From NCBI GenBank assembly GCA_947359465.1, contig OX375875.1:13588538-13652537 (forward strand): 64,000 nt of DNA. Reading direction: 5' to 3'. This DNA comes from Metellina segmentata (lineage: Eukaryota; Arthropoda; Arachnida; Araneae; Tetragnathidae). Position 1 is the first letter of the stretch, and every line of letters starts with the position of its first letter. Position numbers and translations under genes: made by a program. Below the pieces are notes generated by a model. It ran no database searches, was not told where the DNA came from, and saw nothing but the letters and a program-made list of their open reading frames with translations. Positions 20,963 through 31,629 of this stretch are shown here, piece by piece.

Positions 20963-23337
20963 TAATGTGACCCTACGTCCCGTTTTGAACGGGACCCTCC
21001 CGTTTTAAGGTAGGCTGTCCCGTTGTCCCCAGAAACGGCTTCGGGACGCCGAAATGTCCCGTTTCCAGAAAGTGATCAACCCACTGTAACAAATACGGAA
21101 AATAAAAAAAATCCGACAAACCTCATTATGGGAATTTTAATTTTAATTTTTTTTAAACATTTTTTTAGCAGTTTCATTTATTGACGGTGTCCAGTTTATA
21201 AGCAAAATCAGCTTTACTTAGGAATGTAGGTAGGTATTACAATTATTGCAGCAACACAACGGGCTTTTGCTTTACTTGGGAATCCACTGAACTATGTTGA
21301 GGCCGGGACTTTCCGTCAGGTGATGAGTGAATAGATTCGCCCCCAACCTGTTGTCTTCTCACCTTCGTTAAGGCAAGGCAGAAAGGGGGTAAGCAACCCA
21401 TTTGGTCAGGACAAGGACCTCTTTTTCTCCTCGAATCTCGCCAATTCAGCGGAAATCAATTCTGCTCGTGCATAAGATGAAGCGGGGGCCATCGAAAATC
21501 ATAACGTAATTTGCACAGATTCCAAACAATTTTATCTTGTCTCTAAATATAAAATGGTGAAAAAGATCAACAATGATTTTGAAACAGAGAAGTGTAGAAA
21601 TTTGAGTCTCTTCAAAAAGTTCAATGCGATTACATCACCTTGAACTTATACAACCGTCATTCCAAAAATAGTTCCTTCCTTACATCGCTGAATGTTACTC
21701 AAACATTACCATGATCAAACAGGGAAAAAGTTTTAACCATCATTTGTATGATAGCAAAATAGTGGTTTTAATACTAGGATGTATAGTGGTGGTTAACCCT
21801 AAGATTCTAAACCACTCGCCAGCTGTGTAATACTTTTGTGAACTGGCGTAAGAAGAATAAATGAAACATTAACATACAGGACTAACCCAATTGAATTTAT
21901 TTTTGCACATAATAATATTTTAAGAGGCAGAGTGGATCCCAGGCCTGGTGGAGTTCTTGAGATCAGATATATCTCGGGATGAAAGAATGTTGAGGTGACG
22001 TCGCTGGCGATTCCAAATCAGTCGGATCAAATTCAGTGGGTATGGTGAGTCTATTCTAGAGATTAAGAACTGGTGGTGATGTTCCTGTAGATTCCGATCA
22101 GCTGGTAGTAATTCGGTGAGGATGATGAGTCTATACCAGAGATCAAGCACTGGTGGTGATGTTCCTGTAGATACCGATCAGCTGGTAGTAATTCGGTGAG
22201 GATGATGAGTCTATACCAGAGATCAAGCACTGATGGTGATGTTCCTGTAGATTCCGATCAGCTGGTAGTAATTCGGTGAGGATGATGAGTCTATACCAGA
22301 GATCAAACACTGGTCATGATGGCCATTTCAGGAGTCCTCGAGGAAGGCATGCAGTCTTTTGCGTTAGCCTTGTGTTAGGCCTCGGTGCCGTGCGCTTGGA
22401 AAATCAGCGCCCTTCTTTCGCCTCGTTCCGGATCCACCAACGCCGAAGAATCAAATGGCGAAAAACACGTTCCAATCCTCTCCAGCAGCGAGTTCCTCGT
22501 CGTTGTCGCCAACACCGCCAAGTTTGGCCTTGCACAAACCGGTTTTCGTGTTGTAACGAAGTTGGTTTTAAGATTATCTCGCCAAAGTGAGCGATTCCTC
22601 TGTGCTAGTGGACAACCATGTGAAGTCCATGCATTTCACATGGTTGTTCTCAGTCCAACAAGTTGAGTGTTGCAAGCAGGAATTACAACGAAGAAGTGGA
22701 AGTCTTCGTCATGGAGATGTCCCTCATTCACGCTCTCTGAAGCAATCTGGTTTTGTGCTTGAAGAATGTCAAACTGTGATACACAATATCACACTCAACT
22801 TTTTGAAAATACTTGTAATCACTTTAGGCGTCTAGAATTTTGGAATTCACACTGTAAAAGAACAGATTGTTATTTTCCCCCATCCCAAATCAGAAGCCTT
22901 TATCTGGTTCCTCGATTGAGAGTACGCGTAGACAGCTCATGCGTCTTTCTTAATGATTATTTTTTTATCGACGCGTGTTATTATAGTGAATTTAAAAATA
23001 TCTTGTACGGGAAACCTTCATTTCAACAATGCATAAACGTAAGTGCACTTTTAATGTTAACTTATAAACTAAGTACCCGTTTATAAGACATAACAGTAAA
23101 TTTTAAGAAATCCTGTCAAGAATTTCATTTGTATTTAAAATCAACACTAAATATACATTAGCAAATTTGTTCCTCAGAAGTATAAGACCATATAAATTAT
23201 TTATTTTAACGTGTCCATTCCTGTTCTTATCATTAATGAATTAAAACTATAAAGAAATGTGTGTTTTATTGAATACTGATATTATTACCTAAAAATCAGT
23301 AGATGTCCCGTTTTGAGTTGAAAAAATGGCCACGTTA
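20963..23337. mobile_element. Non-autonomous hAT transposon (2,375 bp) with 8-bp target duplication
   Basis: It is flanked by CGTATAAC at 20955-20962 and again at 23338-23345, a perfect 8-bp duplication typical of hAT. It starts TAATGTGACCCTACGTCCCG and its other end, inverted, reads TAACGTGGCCATTTTTTCAA and then AAAACGGGAC. Both ends carry the subterminal motif GTCCCGTTTTGA. TAATG and TAACG fit the hAT end consensus. Inside are an 80-bp minisatellite (about 22001-22320) and short frames, but no transposase motif (no ZBED finger or hATC block). Confidence 0.85.
22001..22320. repeat. 80-bp minisatellite, ~4 copies
   Basis: GTTCCTGTAG recurs at 22081, 22161 and 22241, exactly 80 bp apart, with units reading CCGATCAGCTGGTAGTAATT and GGATGATGAGTCTATACCAG. 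A more diverged unit precedes them from about 22001. It lies inside the hAT element. Confidence 0.9.
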
Positions 23338-23442
23338 CGTATAACTAACATTTTTGCATGGAACACATAATAAAATGCGCTGATTCATCGGTTAGATTGT
23401 AAAAAAATTATCCAAGCAAAAGTCAATTTTTTTCCACATTTA

Positions 23443-24840
23443 CACTCTACAACAAAAAAAATCGACGCACCAAAAAAGAATCACCCGATTGCTTTGAAAT
23501 TTCGTGTGCAAAATGTTTTGACCAAATATGCAAATGATTAAAATTTGGTGTCCAATAAAAGAATAGTGCGATCTCCAGCGAATCGGAACTGCGCATCCAG
23601 CAGATGTATATAAGGAGTTGTTCTTGAACTGTTGTTAAAATTTTATGCTGCATTGCGATTTAGGATACCTTTCAACGACTGAAAAAAAGCCTCGCCGCAG
23701 GATTCGAGCTCATTACGAGCAACTTTCAGAGTTTGAAAGAGGTCGTATCATTGGATTGAAAGAGGCAGGTTGGTCAAATCGGAGAATCGCTCGTCATGTG
23801 AGTCAAAGCAATGCGGCGATTAGAAGATGCTGGCAAGAGTGGATGTACAATAGCAGATTTCAGCGTCATGATGGTAGCGGTCGACGTAATGCCACAACAG
23901 ATCACGATGACAGAGTGATTGTCAGATCAGCTGTCACAGCTCCTGATTCAACGCAATCAACCATCAGTCGTGCGACCCACACACGAGTGTCCACCATGAC
24001 CATTCACAGACGGCTGAGAGAGCGAAATCTACGCTAGTACCGACTGTTACGGCACCTGCCACTCACGCTTGCACACTGTCGAGCCAGATTACAGTGGTGC
24101 TTGGCTCGATCAGGCTGGAATGATGCTGACTGGGGACGTATAGAGACAAATCCCGCTTCCAACTGTGTCCTGACGATCATCGAGGACGTGTCTGGAGACA
24201 CGCAGTGCAGCGTGCCGATCCTGCTTTCACTATAGCACGCCACACGGGCCCTCAACAAGGACTTATGGTCTGGGGTGCCATTTCTCTTGATAGCCGGACC
24301 CCTTTGGTCGTCATTAGAGTTACACTTACTCCACAGCGGTACGTTGACAACAGTCTGAGACCTGTTTTGCTACCGTTCCTTTCGCAGTACCCTGGGTTTA
24401 TTTTTCAGCAAGACAATGCCAGATCCCATACGGCACGTTTTGCTATGAACTGTCTTCAAGCTAGTCAAACACTTCCTTGGCCAGCCAGATCACCAGATCT
24501 CTCTCCCATCGAGCATGTCTGAGATATGATGGGAAGGCGACTGCATCCGGTAGGGAATGTTGATCACGTAGTCCGACAATTGGAGCAAATTTGGCAAGAC
24601 ATACGACAGGAGACCATCCGGGAGCTTTATCGGTTGATGCCACGCCGTGTGGCAGCTTGCATCCAGGCTAGAGGCGGGTCAACACCTTATTGATCACGTT
24701 ACTGTAACTCTGAAATAAATCATTCAATTGTTCTGAAATTTTAATCATTTTCTAATCTGTACATAATGTTCCTACGCACCAATTTTTGTTTCCATCGGAC
24801 AACTCCTTCTTGGTGCGTCGATTTTTTTTGTTATAGAGTG
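23443..24840 (+). mobile_element. Tc1-like transposon, full length, in intron of paralogue 2
   Basis: It is flanked by TA on both sides (23441-23442 and 24841-24842). The inverted terminal repeats are CACTCTACAACAAAAAAAAT... and CACTCTATAACAAAAAAAAT..., and both continue CGACGCACCAA. The transposase starts near ATG 23645 with two helix-turn-helix regions (QLSEFERGRIIGLKEAGWS, STISRATHTRVSTMTIHRRL). It stops at 24035, and the DESRF region near 24150 is lost to a deletion and frameshift. It resumes with LMVWGAISLDSRTPLVVIRV, FQQDNARSHTAR (second D) and PWPARSPDLSPIEHV (final E), then a stop. It is therefore dead but could still serve as a substrate. Confidence 0.93.
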
Positions 24841-24890
24841 TACTATAGTTCAGTTATCCACAATAATGTATATTTTTCCTTCTCTTTCAG

Positions 24891-25003
24891 CAAAAGGAGA
24901 ATTCTGTTCCTATGTGCCAACCCCAGACAATAAATACAGACAGCAAGAATGCGAAGAAGGGACAAAATGCACCAAACACGCTTTCACAGCTACATGTCAG
25001 TAG
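24891..25003 (+). CDS. SIBD/IGFBP-N-like peptide, paralogue 2, last exon
   Basis: The exon follows TTCTCTTTCAG. The first two bases complete the codon split by the intron (proline). It then encodes 36 residues from KGEFCSYVPTPDNKY to FTATCQ with a TAG stop at 25001-25003. Its four cysteines bring the mature peptide to 12. It is clearly homologous to 9041-9153 and, more distantly, to 49219-49325. ATTAAA at 25053-25058 is the likely polyadenylation signal. The 21 bases at 24980-25000 recur inside a Tc1 copy at 30518-30538. Confidence 0.88.
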
Positions 25004-25222
25004 TGGTCATGAGAAACACAATGTGCATGTAGACTGTATTTTAGAAGTATACATTAAAGAGTCCAACCTTCATTCAATGCATGGATCCCTGACTTGATTA
25101 AGGTTTGCTGTTTGTGCAGCACAAGCAACATCGATTTACAATAGACACACTTTTTAAGCGATCCATTCATTATAAATTTAACCTCTGACTCATTACAAGC
25201 ATTTTAAAAATATATATAACTA

Positions 25223-26585
25223 CTAGCCACTGCTTGGCTAGCACGGCATTATTTTATTGCTTATCACAATTTTTAAAATTAGCAATGTTTGAAGAAGTCA
25301 TATGTTACTTTAGAAAAAATTAATTAAAGTCAATGAAATAAGTCTATCCTATATTTGTGAGAGGAAAAAAAACTAAAAAAAAATGAGCATTTCGTGCTTG
25401 ATTACTTTTCTCCGAGAGAGTACATCTCTACAATTATTAAAATAACCATATCTGGCAGGATATTTCAGTCATATCTATTTATAACAACTAAAAGGCATCC
25501 AACTCTCTCTCGAACCCCACATACAGTTTAACCGGGGGAGAAACACGGTTTAATGAAATCGAGTCCTACGACTTTCAGCGACTTGTGCCTTGTTGATGCT
25601 CATAGCGAAACTTAAACTAACCGGGAGCTGAAGTTTTTTAAATCGGAATGGGATATCACAAGGGATGATTGGTATTCTAGGAATTAATACATCTTCGCCT
25701 GCGGCATGTCCAGTCACGATGGTGGCTTCAATAATATTTGGCATGAGTTTCTTGACAGAGAGTCTCGTGCCATTGCAGAGTGAAGGTGGATTCAGATATG
25801 TTAGAAGCAAAATCGGTGCCCCAATCTTCAGCTTCAATATATGCGAGAGTTCTCCAGATGGCTCCATATGTTCAAAAACTTTGTCGTATAGTTTACGGCC
25901 TCATCTGCGTCGCGCATAGTGTCAATATATTTGTAAATTTGAACACTACCGTGCAATTCTTGCAAGAGTTGCTTTTCGATGACATTAACATCTTTATTTC
26001 TTCTTCGCTTAGTTAAAAGTAAGTAACTTTTTTTATATTTGTCATATAATACACTCACTGCCTAAAGATAAGCACGGAGAGGAAAGTGTTAATTTCCAGA
26101 AACCAATCTGAATTTGCGAGGCTGCAATTTGCTGAAGTGGTAAGTGGAAGTATGCAAATGTGTTATGTAATAGCCAATCACGGTTTCGTGTTGATAAATA
26201 TGCAAAAAAGGCAGTCGTATAAGAAGCCAGCATTGTGAAGGGTTAGAGCATTGGAGTCATCAACAAAATGATGTTTAAATCTGAAGCAAATAAACATATA
26301 AAGAAGAATAGCCGGAAGCACTTGAATGTACCTATTCAGTACATTCAAGTCAGAGTTAAGACTGATTGAAGACTGTTGCTACTCGGAAGAAAACAATAAT
26401 AATTAAATATCTCATTAAATTCATTTTAAATGTTCTAGATTAAATTTTAAAATTCGGGATGGACTACAAAATTACAAAAACATTCTGACTACCTGTGTGC
26501 CAAATTTCATTCTTCTAAGTGCCAAAGATTCGTCAGGACACGCCGAACAGAGAGACACAGGAACTTCATTTTATAATAGTAGAGA
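25223..26585 (-). mobile_element. Helitron with residual PIF1-type helicase C-terminus
   Basis: On the minus strand it begins TCTCTACTATTATAAAAT (26585, preceded by A) and ends with hairpin AGCCA-AGCAG-TGGCT then CTAG and T at 25223. These match Helitron ends. Inside, minus-strand frames at 25834-26058 and 25550-25867 give NKDVNVIEKQLLQELHGSV, LKLKIGAPILLLTYLNPPSL, CNGTRLSVKKLMPNIIEATI and LPVSLSFAMSINKAQ. That is the C-terminal helicase region of Helitron Rep/Hel proteins. A frameshift interrupts it and most of the Rep/Hel gene is missing, so this is an internally deleted derivative. Confidence 0.8.
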
Positions 26586-26618
26586 TATATTGTAACAATT
26601 ACTTGTATAATATTCATA

Positions 26619-27000
26619 TATCTATACATATAAAGCATATTTGGGGTTTGTCTGGCCTCTGTAGAAATCTACACCGCTTAACTCATCCACATCAATTTGG
26701 TATATTTATTCTTCAGAACCCTGCAGGTTCGATAGGCTACATACTGACCCCGTTCAATATTTCCCGTGTGTACATAGGGGTCTATCTACAGATTGGGATT
26801 CCCATAGAAATAACATTGAGGATGCTTATAATAGCGCTTGATTTTACAGGAAATGAACTCAAGTGGAATACATAATCCCCGTCCCAAAATACTCAAAATA
26901 ACTTCTATAGTAGTCACCTTAGTTATAACGTCTTGCAGCTTGTCTTGTAGCAGAGGTTCAATACATGTGAAAGGGATTGTATTTATGGATAAATCGTACA
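26619..27000 (+). mobile_element. Possible second Helitron-like 5' end
   Basis: TCTATACATATAAAGC followed by TTTGGGGTTTGTCTGGCCTC and CATCAATTTGGTATATTTAT has the style of Helitron 5' regions. No hairpin with a CTRR end was found downstream, so the boundary is open. Confidence 0.3.
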
Positions 27001-28160
27001 TCGGTATTTGAGTCTGGAGTAAATTGTAGAAACTATGAAATAGCTGAAAAGTTTAAAAATTTAGTTTTTCATACACTTAAATGATGCTAGCATTTGTTTA
27101 TTTAAGAAGTGATTAGTTTGATCACTTTCCAATTAACATTTAGCCGATTCCATCCTAGTAGTGCCTATAGATGCTGCTTGTCTAGATATAAATTGAACGA
27201 TATTGTCTTACTCTACCAAAACGAAGAATCAAGTTATCGATAGAAACTAGTCATTTTTAATTTACGGAACAATATTATAATTCATGAAAATGTACAATAG
27301 AATTATCTATACATTTTGAAAAGCAAAACACGGTATTACCTGGAGCCCCTTTACTATGAAGATGCACTCAATAGAATATTATACAGTAATCACTCTTCTA
27401 ATTGATAAATTTTAAGCAATTGAATAATTATTTTTGAATAATTTACTTAATTTATGTATACAATTATATTTAAAAAAATTAGGAGATAGTTATAAAAAAA
27501 CCATATGAATTTTATTTGAAATACTTTCGATTTTGTTAAATACATACCAAAAATTAGGAGTAAATGTGTATTTCGGTTTTTTATTTTGTAGTATATACAC
27601 CTACACACTTGATTTTTAAAATTTTATGAAATTAGCCGTTATTTTTGAAAGTGGTATAAGTCCACTTAAATAAAAAAAGAGTTTATTTACTTTAACAATT
27701 TTAATAATTATTATTGCATAATAAAATTTAACAGGTTTATACCACACATTCGATTTAATACCACACATCAGTGTTATTCACATATCCATGCACAAATCGA
27801 TTTGATTTTGACCTGCTCTTAAATTGTTTTACGTATTTTGTAACAAATTTTGCGGTCGATTTCAAGAAGTGGCATCCTTTGCTTCTTTCTAACAGGGATC
27901 TAAATTATCATTGGTTGGTCACAAATCCCACACGCGCCATCTAGTGGCTAGACAGGGACTGAACAAAAGTTATTTAAAAATCTTTCCTAGTTTAACAATC
28001 TCTGGGTGGCAGTGGTGGAGTCGGATCGACAGTGGCAGAAGAGTGGTTGGTTGATTTAGGGTAGAAGAACGAGCTATGACCAGGCTCCGTCAAGGAATGT
28101 CTGTCAAGTAAATAGAGATGCAATCATACCAGGACAAATTTTAGTGGTGTAAAAGACACG
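27001..28160. other. No feature seen
   Basis: Very AT-rich (27240-27870 especially). There is no supported gene. GCGCCATCTAGTGGCTAGAC near 27944 looks repeat-like, but no boundary is visible. Confidence 0.4.
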
Positions 28161-28161
28161 T

Positions 28162-28320
28162 TGGAGTTTGGAGAGTGGGGTACCAGCACAGGTGCTGTCC
28201 TCGTCACCTGATTGGTTTTCTAAATTACAAAGTGCTGTCCTCAGATCTTTCTATTTTGGAGGGACCCACAACCCATCATGTTGGTTCTACGGCTTAAATT
28301 CAACTACCTACCTACCTGCT
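28162..28320 (+). mobile_element. SINE body fragment
   Basis: TTGGAGTTTGGAGAGTGGGG to CCCATCATGTTGGTTC and ACTACCTACCTACC matches the shared SINE body and tail. The head is missing. It abuts the 5' truncation point of the LINE relic. Confidence 0.65.
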
Positions 28321-28324
28321 CCAT

Positions 28325-28970
28325 ATTATAACTTCCTTAACCACTGTCGCTCTCACTAGCGACTCAATTAAAGAAATTGTAATCTTCTCAGACTCAAAAT
28401 CAGCACTTGAAGCCATACATAATGGTAAAACAACAATAACGCAAGAAATTAATACTCTTCTTCATTTACTAAATATGCCTTGCACTCTCCAGTGGATCCC
28501 AGCTGATGTTGGAATTGAGGGGAACGAATGTGCAGATGCCCTTGCAAAGGAAGCACGCGACAAAGATCAACCTCGAGTAGTCACCTGTGCAGATGCGAAT
28601 GCCGTCGCCAGGCGAAGGATCTACAACCAGCATTTTAGCAAGGCAACAATCCCCGATCTAAACTGCCCAAGAAACCTCTCCTATACAATAGCTAGGTTAC
28701 GTAGTGGACATTTCAAAGGCATGAAGATTTCACGAACTAATATAAAATCCTATCCCATCTGCAGGTACTGTCCCCAATCGCAACTAACTCCAGATCATGT
28801 TTTCGACTGCCAGGCCATTATCGGTTCTCTCTTTCAACTTGGAGCACCCCCAATCGAAATCCTCCATAGCCATCGAGCTCCAGAACTTGCAGATCTTGTC
28901 ACCAAGGCTTTTGGAGGACTCTAAACTTTTGCACTAGTACTGTATGCATAGACACGACAACAACAACAAC
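28325..28970 (+). pseudogene. LINE (non-LTR retrotransposon) 3' end: RNase H domain
   Basis: One open frame from about 28349 to 28924 shows the RNase H motifs in order: VIFSDSKSALEAI (catalytic D), then LQWIPADVGIEGNECADALA (the W-I-P/A-x-x-x-GxxGNExAD motif). A C-terminal zinc-knuckle-like stretch follows, CRYCPQSQLTPDHVFDC. It ends TKAFGGL and TAA at 28922-28924. The short 3' UTR ends in an (ACA)n tail, ACGACAACAACAACAACAT. The 5' part with the reverse transcriptase is absent, as in most dead-on-arrival insertions. The frame itself is intact. Confidence 0.88.
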
Positions 28971-28975
28971 ATATA

Positions 28976-29744
28976 TTCTACTTGAAGATATAAAAAAATT
29001 ATTATGAACGAAGAATGGAGACTGGCAGCTAAATATAGCGATTTCAAAACAGGACCACCGGCAACACCTTGAAACAATTCAGTTCAGTTGATAAGTGTGT
29101 GGCGAAAATTATTTAACAGCTTTTTTAACGAGTTTACAAATCCCGCACTGGTTATCTATTTGCACGCCATTGACGGTCTGTTCTTTCCAGATATAGCGAC
29201 GTGCTCTAGTTCGAGTTTGCCAAAATGTTAACCCAAAGCAACCCTACTAGCGCCTATTTTTTAATTCAGGTTGGAAAGTTAGATAATTTGGAACAGTTAA
29301 ATTTTGATTAAACGTAAAGGTTCGAAATCAATATCAGAGTTTTTGTTTGATCTTGACCAATACTTCCAGAGTGGTTCCAAATCGCTACGATAAAAATTAA
29401 CGAAGTTAAAATTACTGAAGGATTAATTAGTGTGGGTGGGTGAAGACTTTACTGCGGATTGTGCCCTAAAAGTCCGGAAATGCTGAGATTCCTCGGCCTG
29501 TTGGTATTCAGCATAGGTAATAGTCCTGTCTTCGCTAGAAAGTGGGTGCACTCTCAAAAAGCGTAGTCTGGGGATCTTAAGGGGTCAATTAAAAATGTTG
29601 CACTCTGTGCTTTCTAAGGTCTCCGTTTTCTATTTAGAAATGTACGCTTGTTTTAGTGTTACAAACACCACATAATTTTATTAACACAAGTAATTAAAAC
29701 AATGGCAGATGACAAGGTAACACCCGAACCACCTTTGTGAACGA
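28976..29744. other. No feature seen
   Basis: Mixed-composition DNA with no recognised gene or repeat edge. Confidence 0.35.
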
Positions 29745-29821
29745 CTCTCTTAGGGTGCATTCGAACTCACTACCCACCGGTTGCTAATCCGTTACTCTAC
29801 CAATCGGGCTACCGCTTCCCT
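29745..29821 (-). mobile_element. SINE head (second head type)
   Basis: Read on the minus strand: GGAAGCGGTAGCCCGATTGG, TAGAGTAACGGATTAGCAAC, then B box GAGTTCGAATGC. This is a tRNA-like head of the type in the 9.5- and 49.5-kb SINEs. The body beyond about 29745 is not recognisable. The acceptor-like ends do not pair as in a working tRNA, so I do not call a tRNA gene. Confidence 0.6.
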
Positions 29822-30252
29822 CTATTCTAAGGAAAAGTCAACGTCAGACGCATTCCTATCACGTGAGATGAAATTCAGTAGGCTAGCGTTACATCGCTCT
29901 TGATACATCGCGCATCTGGCCATATATCGCTGTTTTTTACCTGTCCCCGATAAATTTGGGATTTGCGAATAGCGGATGAAATCTCGATCGGTTTCTTTAG
30001 AATTGTGAGTTCGAAAGTTACTTGCCTCATTCACAGCTATCTTAAACTGAATTGGTAGAAATTGTTAAGGTGTCCCGGAAAGAGTGCGAGTCAGAAGAAA
30101 TTAACGTTAAAAATATTCTTCCTCGTTGAGACTATACATATAACAATTGTTACATATAGTGAAGTGTAATTCCATAATTAATCTTTAAGGGTTTTACTCT
30201 TTCATTTGTCATTAATGTACAGTTTTATGTAACTAAAGAAAAATGCGAAATA

Positions 30253-31423
30253 CACTCTATAACAAAAAAATCGACACACCAAGGAGGAATCATCCGATTG
30301 ATTTGAAATTTCGTATGCAAAAATGTTTTGACCAAATATGCAAATGATTAAAATTTTGTGTCCAATGAATGAATAGTGCGATCTCCAGCGCATCAGAACT
30401 GTGCATCCAGCAGATGTATATAAGGAGTTGTCCTTGAACTGTTGTTAAAAATTTCTGCTGCATTGCGATTTAGGTTAACTTTCAACGACTGAAAAACTGC
30501 CTCGCCGCAGGATTCGAGCTTTCACAGCTACATGTCAGGATACTAGCACCTTTCAGAGTTTGAAAGAGGTCGTATAATTGGATTGAAAGAGGCAGGTTGG
30601 GCAAATCAGAGAATCGCTCGTCATGTGAGTCGAAGCGATTAGAAGATGCTGGCAAGAGTGGGTGGACAATGGCAGATTTCAGCGTCATGATGGTAGCGGT
30701 CGACGTAGGGCGACAACAGATCGCGATGACAAAGTGATTGTCAGATCAGCTGTCACAGCGCCTGATTCATCGCTATCAACCATCAGTCGTGCGACCCACA
30801 CACGAGTGTCCACCATGACCATTCACAGACGGCTGAGAGAGCGAAATCTATGCTCGTACTGACCGTTACGGCACCTGCCACTCACGCCTGCACACTGTCG
30901 AGCCAGATTACAGTGGTTCTTGGCTCGATCAGGCTGGAATGATGCTGACTGGGGACGTATAGTTTTTAGCGACGAATCCCGCTTCCAACTATGTCATGAC
31001 GATCATCGAAGACGTGTCTGGAGACGCCCAGGGCAGCGTGCCGGTCCTTCCATTATTGCACGCCACACGGGCCCTCAACAAGGACTTATGGTCTGGGGTG
31101 CCATTTCTCTTGATAGCCGGACCCCTTTGGTCGTCATTAGAGTTACACTTACTGCACAGCGGTACGTTGACGACATTCTGAGACCTGTTTTGCTACCGTT
31201 CCTTTCGCAGAACCCTGGGCTGATTTTTCAGCAAGACAATGCCAGACCACATACGGCACGTGTTGCTATGAACTGTCTTCAAGCTTGTCAAACACTTCCT
31301 TGGCCAGCAAAATCACCAGATCTCTCTCCCATTGAGCATGTATGGGATATGATGGGAAGGCGATTGCATCCGGTAGGGATTGTTTATGACGTAGTCCGAC
31401 AATTGGAGCAAATTTGGCAATTT
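30253..31423 (+). mobile_element. Tc1-like transposon, same family as 23.4 kb, 3' truncated
   Basis: The left terminal repeat CACTCTATAACAAAAAAATC follows TA at 30251-30252. The transposase N-terminus is disrupted by a small deletion and by a patch of foreign sequence at 30518-30548. The catalytic part is better kept than in the 23.4-kb copy: from 30920 it reads ARSGWNDADWGRIVFSDESR (first D), VWGAISLDSRTPLVV, FQQDNARPHTARVAM (second D) and PWPAKSPDLSPIEHVWDMMG (final E). At about 31423 the homology stops at LEQIWQ, and unrelated retroelement sequence takes over. The open frame that runs on to 31693 is a chimera. Confidence 0.9.
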
Positions 31424-31610
31424 CCTTTGCTGATGGTGGTTGCCTTGGTTTTGTGCTTTGAAGGGTCCAATTTTTCTTTTGCGCACCATTTAACAACCCT
31501 GTCCAGAGCTTTGGAGGCTGCCGCTTCCATGCTCCTACGCGACTCTCCAGCTACCATGATCTTGGGGAATATCTGTCCACTCAGCAGACAATACTCTCCG
31601 AAGTTCCGGT
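31424..31610 (-). pseudogene. LINE reverse-transcriptase fragment
   Basis: The minus-strand frame reads VAGESRRSMEAAASKALDRV, then VKWCAKEKLDPSKHKTKATT. This matches the thumb-side end of non-LTR reverse transcriptases, where a mean of alanine-rich helix precedes W-C-x-x-x-K-L-x-x-x-x-x-K-T. Only about 60 codons remain, bounded on both sides by Tc1 sequence. Confidence 0.7.
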
Positions 31611-31629
31611 ACGCAAGCAGGAGGTGGTT

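Larger units (their letters stand above)
18657..24890 (+). other. 6.2-kb intron of paralogue 2, filled with mobile elements
   Basis: GTAAGT at 18657 to TTCTCTTTCAG ending 24890. It holds a tRNA-headed SINE (18724-19186), a hAT element (20963-23337) and a Tc1 element (23443-24840). These account for about 4.2 of 6.2 kb. The rest, 19190-20960, is AT-rich DNA with no feature I recognise. The Tc1 right end lies only about 50 bp from the exon 2 acceptor. Confidence 0.8.

Noticed and set aside
18478..25003. Calling the peptide a venom toxin
   Set aside because: The CGCCxxC and 12-cysteine pattern fits the IGFBP-N/SIBD or protease-inhibitor fold; nothing in the sequence shows venom expression.
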